The notes under the pieces were generated by a model, which saw only the letters and a list, made by a program, of their open reading frames with translations, was not told the origin of the DNA and ran no database searches. From an uncultured Collinsella sp. (GTDB taxonomy: Bacteria; Actinomycetota; Coriobacteriia; Coriobacteriales; Coriobacteriaceae), in contig UQPI01000075.1 of assembly GCA_900542945.1 (NCBI GenBank), positions 1-8,450 of the forward strand: DNA of 8,450 nt, in the 5' to 3' direction. Made by a program: the position numbers and the translations under genes. Shown in pieces: positions 5,670-8,450 of this stretch (position 1 is the first letter of the stretch; the number at the start of each line of letters is the position of its first letter).

Positions 5670-7148
5670 TTAGAGCATCACGCAAGCAACGGTCAGGATG
5701 ATGGCGCAGACGACGGAGAGAGCGACGATGAGCTTAAGAGCAAACTTGAGCCAGGTCGTCCACTCGATCTTGGCCAGGGCAAGACCGCCCATGATGGCGC
5801 CGGAGGTCGGGGTGAACAGGTTCACGACGCCGATGGCGGCGGAGAAGATCATGACCATGACCTCGGGCGAGAAGCCGAGCTTAACAGCCAGCGGTCCCAT
5901 GATGGGCATGGAGACAGTAGCCATACCGGAGGTCGAGGGGATCAGGAAGGACAGGCCGAAGTAGACCAGGAAGCTCATGGGAGCGAAGATCACGCCGGAC
6001 AGGCCAGCCAGAGCATTGGCGGCAGCGTCGAGGACGTAGACGTCGAGGCCGGTGCTAGCCATGAGGACGGAGATACCACGGGCAAGAGCGATGACGAGGA
6101 CAACGGACATCATGTCGGCAGCGCCGGTGATGAAGGTGTTGACGATCTGCTTCTCGGAGAGGCCACCGATGATACCGATCAGGACAGCCATGAGGAAGAA
6201 CCAGGTGGAAGCCTCGTCGAAGTACCACTGGCCAATGGGCAGGCCGGTGATCAGGGCAGACCAGCCCTGAACGATGGCGTTACCGTCGGCGTCATAGACA
6301 GCGCCAGCATCGAAGAAGTTGGCGACGCCCTCGTTGAGGTCGGCCAGCGGGATGAAGCCGACGATCATGACGACGAAGGTGAAGGCAAAGGCGATCAGAA
6401 CACCCTTCTGACGACCGGTGAGCTTGACCTCCTTGTGAACCTCGGAAGCAGCCTTGCCGTGAGCCTCTTCGGCGTCCTTGAGCTCCTGCATCGAAAGGAT
6501 GGTGGAACCCTTGTCAGCCTTGACCTTCTTGGCATAGCTCATGACGAAGAGGATGGACATAACAGTGGTAACAATCCACAGGACGGCACCGAGACCGATG
6601 ATGATGGACTGGTTGACCTCAATGCCAACGCCGGTCAGAGCGTCGACGGCAGCACCGACGGCGAACGGGTTAACCGTGGAGCCGAGGCAGCCGCAGCCAG
6701 CGCCGAGCAGGACGGTGGCAGCGCCGACCATAGGGTCGAAGCCAGCAGCCATCATGGTGGCGGCGAGCAGGGCGTAGAAGGGAACGGTCTCCTCGCACAT
6801 ACCATAGGTGGTACCACCGAGGGAGAAGATGAACATTAGCACGGGAATGAGCATGATCTCATTGCCCTTAAGCTTCTGCACCAGAACGGCAATGCCGTTG
6901 TCCAGGGCGCCGGTCTCGGTCATCATGCCGAGGAAGCCACCGAGGATCATAACGAAGAGGCAGACGGGCAGAGCGTCAGCGAAGCCCTTGACCGGGGCGG
7001 TGCAGAAATCGCTCAGGCGGGCAGCGGTAACCGCGCCACCGGACGTACCGGAGACGATAACGGTAACAACCGCGACGATTGCCAGCAGAGCAAGAAGAAT
7101 GGTGAACGATGAAGGCATACCGCGCTTTTTCTTAGCGGTCTCAGTCAT
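5670..7148 (-). CDS. arcD: YfcC/DcuC-family carrier, probable arginine/ornithine exchanger
   Basis: This 492-residue inner-membrane protein belongs to the DcuC-like YfcC family (Pfam PF03606). About twelve hydrophobic segments are visible, including near 15-33, 59-78, 97-113, 178-204, 249-268, 314-330, 346-362, 384-408, 428-447 and 466-489, with a charged loop at 205-248. Conserved polar motifs typical of the family are GGTTYGMCEETVPFY (111-125), GCLGSTVNPFAVG (153-165), IPSTSGMATVSMPIM (403-417) and NLFTPTSGAIMGG (443-455). Position behind arcA and arcB points to arginine uptake coupled to ornithine export; carriers of this family serve as ArcD in streptococcal arc clusters, but the substrate here is inferred. 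The ATG at 7148 is chosen because an AAGGGGGG ribosome site stands nine bases before it; the in-frame ATGs further upstream overlap or precede that site. It has a structured leader (7182-7232) and no clear promoter of its own. Confidence 0.85.
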   Translation of the reverse strand: MTETAKKKRGMPSSFTILLALLAIVAVVTVIVSGTSGGAVTAARLSDFCTAPVKGFADALPVCLFVMILGGFLGMMTETGALDNGIAVLVQKLKGNEIMLIPVLMFIFSLGGTTYGMCEETVPFYALLAATMMAAGFDPMVGAATVLLGAGCGCLGSTVNPFAVGAAVDALTGVGIEVNQSIIIGLGAVLWIVTTVMSILFVMSYAKKVKADKGSTILSMQELKDAEEAHGKAASEVHKEVKLTGRQKGVLIAFAFTFVVMIVGFIPLADLNEGVANFFDAGAVYDADGNAIVQGWSALITGLPIGQWYFDEASTWFFLMAVLIGIIGGLSEKQIVNTFITGAADMMSVVLVIALARGISVLMASTGLDVYVLDAAANALAGLSGVIFAPMSFLVYFGLSFLIPSTSGMATVSMPIMGPLAVKLGFSPEVMVMIFSAAIGVVNLFTPTSGAIMGGLALAKIEWTTWLKFALKLIVALSVVCAIILTVACVML

Positions 7149-7181
7149 AGTTCTCATCCCCCCTTCATAAATCATTTACTG

Positions 7182-7232
7182 ATCTCGCCCGAAGCGGCTC
7201 TTCCGTGCCGTGCATGTCGCTCGGTGCGAGAT
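7182..7232 (-). promoter_or_regulatory. stem-loop in the leader of the carrier gene
   Basis: ATCTCGC (7182-7188) pairs with GCGAGAT (7226-7232), and the stem continues as CCGA(A)GCG (7189-7196) with CGCTCGG (7218-7224), giving about 14 bp with two small bulges. It lies between the arcB terminator and the ribosome site of the carrier gene. On the plus strand it is followed by TTTT, but there is no plus-strand gene to terminate. Confidence 0.45.
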
Positions 7233-7243
7233 TTTTACCAGAC

Positions 7244-7280
7244 AAAAGCGCTCGGGGTGCGCAGGAATGCACCCCGAGCG
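7244..7280 (-). terminator. intrinsic terminator after arcB
   Basis: CGCTCGGGGTGC (7249-7260) pairs perfectly with GCACCCCGAGCG (7269-7280) around an eight-base loop, followed on the minus strand by C and four U. It starts 15 bases after the arcB stop. Since the carrier gene downstream has no obvious promoter, this is probably a partial terminator that sets relative expression. Confidence 0.8.
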
Positions 7281-7295
7281 AGATGCTAGATGCTC

Positions 7296-8291
7296 TTACT
7301 TGAGCGTGGCGTACATGACAGCCTTGATGGTGTGCATGCGGTTCTCGGCCTCGTCGAAGACCTTGGAAGCGGGGCTCTCGAAGACCTCGTCGGTGACCTC
7401 CTGCTCGGTGATGCCGAACTGCTCGCACTTCTCGGCGCCAATGGTGGTGTTGGTGTCGTGGAAGCTGGGCAGGCAGTGCAGGAAGATGGCACCCGGGTTG
7501 GCCATAGCCATGACCTCGGAGGTGACACGATACGGGGTGAGCTGAGCGATGCGCTCGGCCCAGACCTCGTCAGGCTCGCCCATGGAGACCCACACGTCGG
7601 TGTAGATAACGTCGGCACCGGTGACGCCGTCCTTGACGTCGGTGGTCAGCTTGATGGTGCAGCCGTTGGCCTCGGCGATGGGCTTGCAGGCCTCGATGAC
7701 GTCGTCAGCGGGCATGCACTCCTCGGGGCCGCAGGCCACGAAGTTCATGCCGAGCTTGGAGCAAACGACCATGAGAGAGCGAGCAACGTTGTTCTTGCAG
7801 TCACCCATGAAGACGAGGGTCTTGCCCTTGATGTCGTAGTTGAAGTTCTCCTGGACGGTCAGGATGTCGGCGAGCATCTGGGTGGGATGCCACTCAGTGG
7901 TCAGGCCGTTCCACACGGGCACGCCGGACTTAGCAGCGAGCTCCTCGACGTCGTCCTGGGCAAAGCCACGGAACTCGATGCCATCATACATGCGGCCGAG
8001 AACACGGGCGGTATCCTCGATGGACTCCTTCTTGCCCATCTGCGACGAACCCGGATCGAGGTAGGTGACGCCCATGCCCAGATCCATGCCGCCGACCTCG
8101 AAGGCGCAGCGGGTACGAGTGGAGGTCTTCTGGAAGAGCAGGACGATGTTCTTACCCTCGAGATAGCGGTGCGGAACGCCAGCGCGCTTCATATCCTTGA
8201 AGTTCTTGGAGAGCTTGAGCAGGTACTCGATCTCCTCGGTGGTGAGGTCGAGGAGCTTGAGGAAGCTACGGCCGGAGAGGTTAACACCCAT
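7296..8291 (-). CDS. arcB: catabolic ornithine carbamoyltransferase
   Basis: In the arginine deiminase pathway this cytosolic enzyme phosphorolyses citrulline to ornithine and carbamoyl phosphate; the same fold (ArgF) runs the reverse step in biosynthesis. At 331 residues it is full length. The carbamoyl phosphate site is STRTR (57-61) with HPTQ (135-138); the ornithine side shows DVWVSMGE (232-239), and the catalytic cysteine is C273 in HCLPSFHD, where most homologues have HCLPAFHD. GDCKNN (163-168) replaces the commoner GDARNN. The ATG at 8291 is preferred to the upstream one at 8381 because AAAGGA lies about nine bases before it and homologues start at this point; the longer reading would run through intergenic hairpins. 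Catabolic rather than biosynthetic role is inferred from the arcA and carrier neighbours. Codons are strongly skewed to G/C-ending ones, suggesting high expression. Confidence 0.93.
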   Translation of the reverse strand: MGVNLSGRSFLKLLDLTTEEIEYLLKLSKNFKDMKRAGVPHRYLEGKNIVLLFQKTSTRTRCAFEVGGMDLGMGVTYLDPGSSQMGKKESIEDTARVLGRMYDGIEFRGFAQDDVEELAAKSGVPVWNGLTTEWHPTQMLADILTVQENFNYDIKGKTLVFMGDCKNNVARSLMVVCSKLGMNFVACGPEECMPADDVIEACKPIAEANGCTIKLTTDVKDGVTGADVIYTDVWVSMGEPDEVWAERIAQLTPYRVTSEVMAMANPGAIFLHCLPSFHDTNTTIGAEKCEQFGITEQEVTDEVFESPASKVFDEAENRMHTIKAVMYATLK

Positions 8292-8334
8292 GGTTCGTTT
8301 CCTTTCGAAGAAATGAATTACGTAAGTATTAGTG

Positions 8335-8384
8335 TCGCCCGTTTGACGGGCGAAACCGGTGCGGTTGTAGGGAGACCGCACCGG
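8335..8384 (-). repeat. two hairpins between arcA and arcB
   Basis: CCGGTGCGGT (8356-8365) pairs perfectly with ACCGCACCGG (8375-8384), and TCGCCCG (8335-8341) with CGGGCGA (8347-8353). Minus-strand RNA after the first stem has only UUU before continuing, so complete termination is unlikely. RNA processing or partial termination between arcA and arcB is more plausible. Confidence 0.6.
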
Positions 8385-8396
8385 AAACGGAAAGAC

Positions 8397-8450
8397 TTAG
8401 AGGTCCTCGCGCCAGAAGGGCATGCTCATGCAGCGCGGGCCGCCGCGGCC
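8397..8450 (-). CDS. arcA: arginine deiminase, C-terminal end only (cut by window edge)
   Basis: Only the last 17 codons are present: GRGGPRCMSMPFWREDL followed by TAA. The G-rich turn plus RCMSMP is the signature C-terminus of arginine deiminase, and this cysteine, 11 residues from the end, corresponds to the catalytic nucleophile that attacks the guanidinium of arginine (Cys406 in the Pseudomonas enzyme). The enzyme hydrolyses arginine to citrulline and ammonia. Its position 105 bases before arcB fits the standard arcA-arcB order. The rest of the gene lies beyond the right edge. Confidence 0.9.
   Translation of the reverse strand, partial: GRGGPRCMSMPFWREDL

Noticed and set aside
8292..8381. 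N-terminal extension of ornithine carbamoyltransferase
   Set aside because: It would read through the arcA-arcB hairpins, and homologues begin at the ATG at 8291, which has its own ribosome site.

Overview
This window is high-GC bacterial DNA, and every gene I can support lies on the minus strand. The gene content and protein sequences look like an intestinal actinobacterium of the Coriobacteriia, probably Collinsella-like. That placement is inference from general resemblance (pyrG followed by a XerC/D recombinase, as in Actinobacteria, and an anaerobic arginine deiminase cluster with a DcuC/YfcC-type carrier); no marker gene in the window proves it.

Read in the direction of transcription (right to left), the window opens with the last 17 codons of arginine deiminase (arcA), which carry its catalytic cysteine. 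After a spacer with two hairpins comes a catabolic ornithine carbamoyltransferase (arcB/argF, 7296-8291), then an intrinsic terminator, a structured leader, and a 12-TM YfcC/DcuC-family carrier (5670-7148) that is most likely the arginine/ornithine exchanger. Together these take up arginine, convert it to citrulline and then to ornithine plus carbamoyl phosphate, and export ornithine. Carbamate kinase (arcC), needed for the ATP-yielding last step, is not here and would have to lie elsewhere.

The next 556 bases (5114-5669) hold no convincing gene. They contain about six consecutive hairpins behind the carrier, the last a strong intrinsic terminator, then a degenerate 74-base direct repeat, then the promoter of the next gene. 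That gene (3632-5113) is a full-length DUF1846 protein with a GPGSGK loop and unknown role, closed by its own terminator. A small winged-helix regulator (3044-3382) follows; it has an unusual upstream region with paired direct repeats over a weak -35 and a hairpin-rich leader, and its own terminator.

The last unit is pyrG (CTP synthase, 1204-2865) and xerD/xerC (tyrosine recombinase, 260-1201), two bases apart and ending in a 24-bp-stem terminator (159-228). The pyrG leader contains an exact consensus DnaA box. Bases 1-158 contain no gene, only an inverted repeat.

The coding content is ordinary. I see no clearly new multi-gene system; the items most worth a second look are non-coding: the hairpin cascade and 74-base repeat at 5197-5669, the regulator's leader and operator-like repeats, the DnaA box, and the long asymmetric terminator hairpin.
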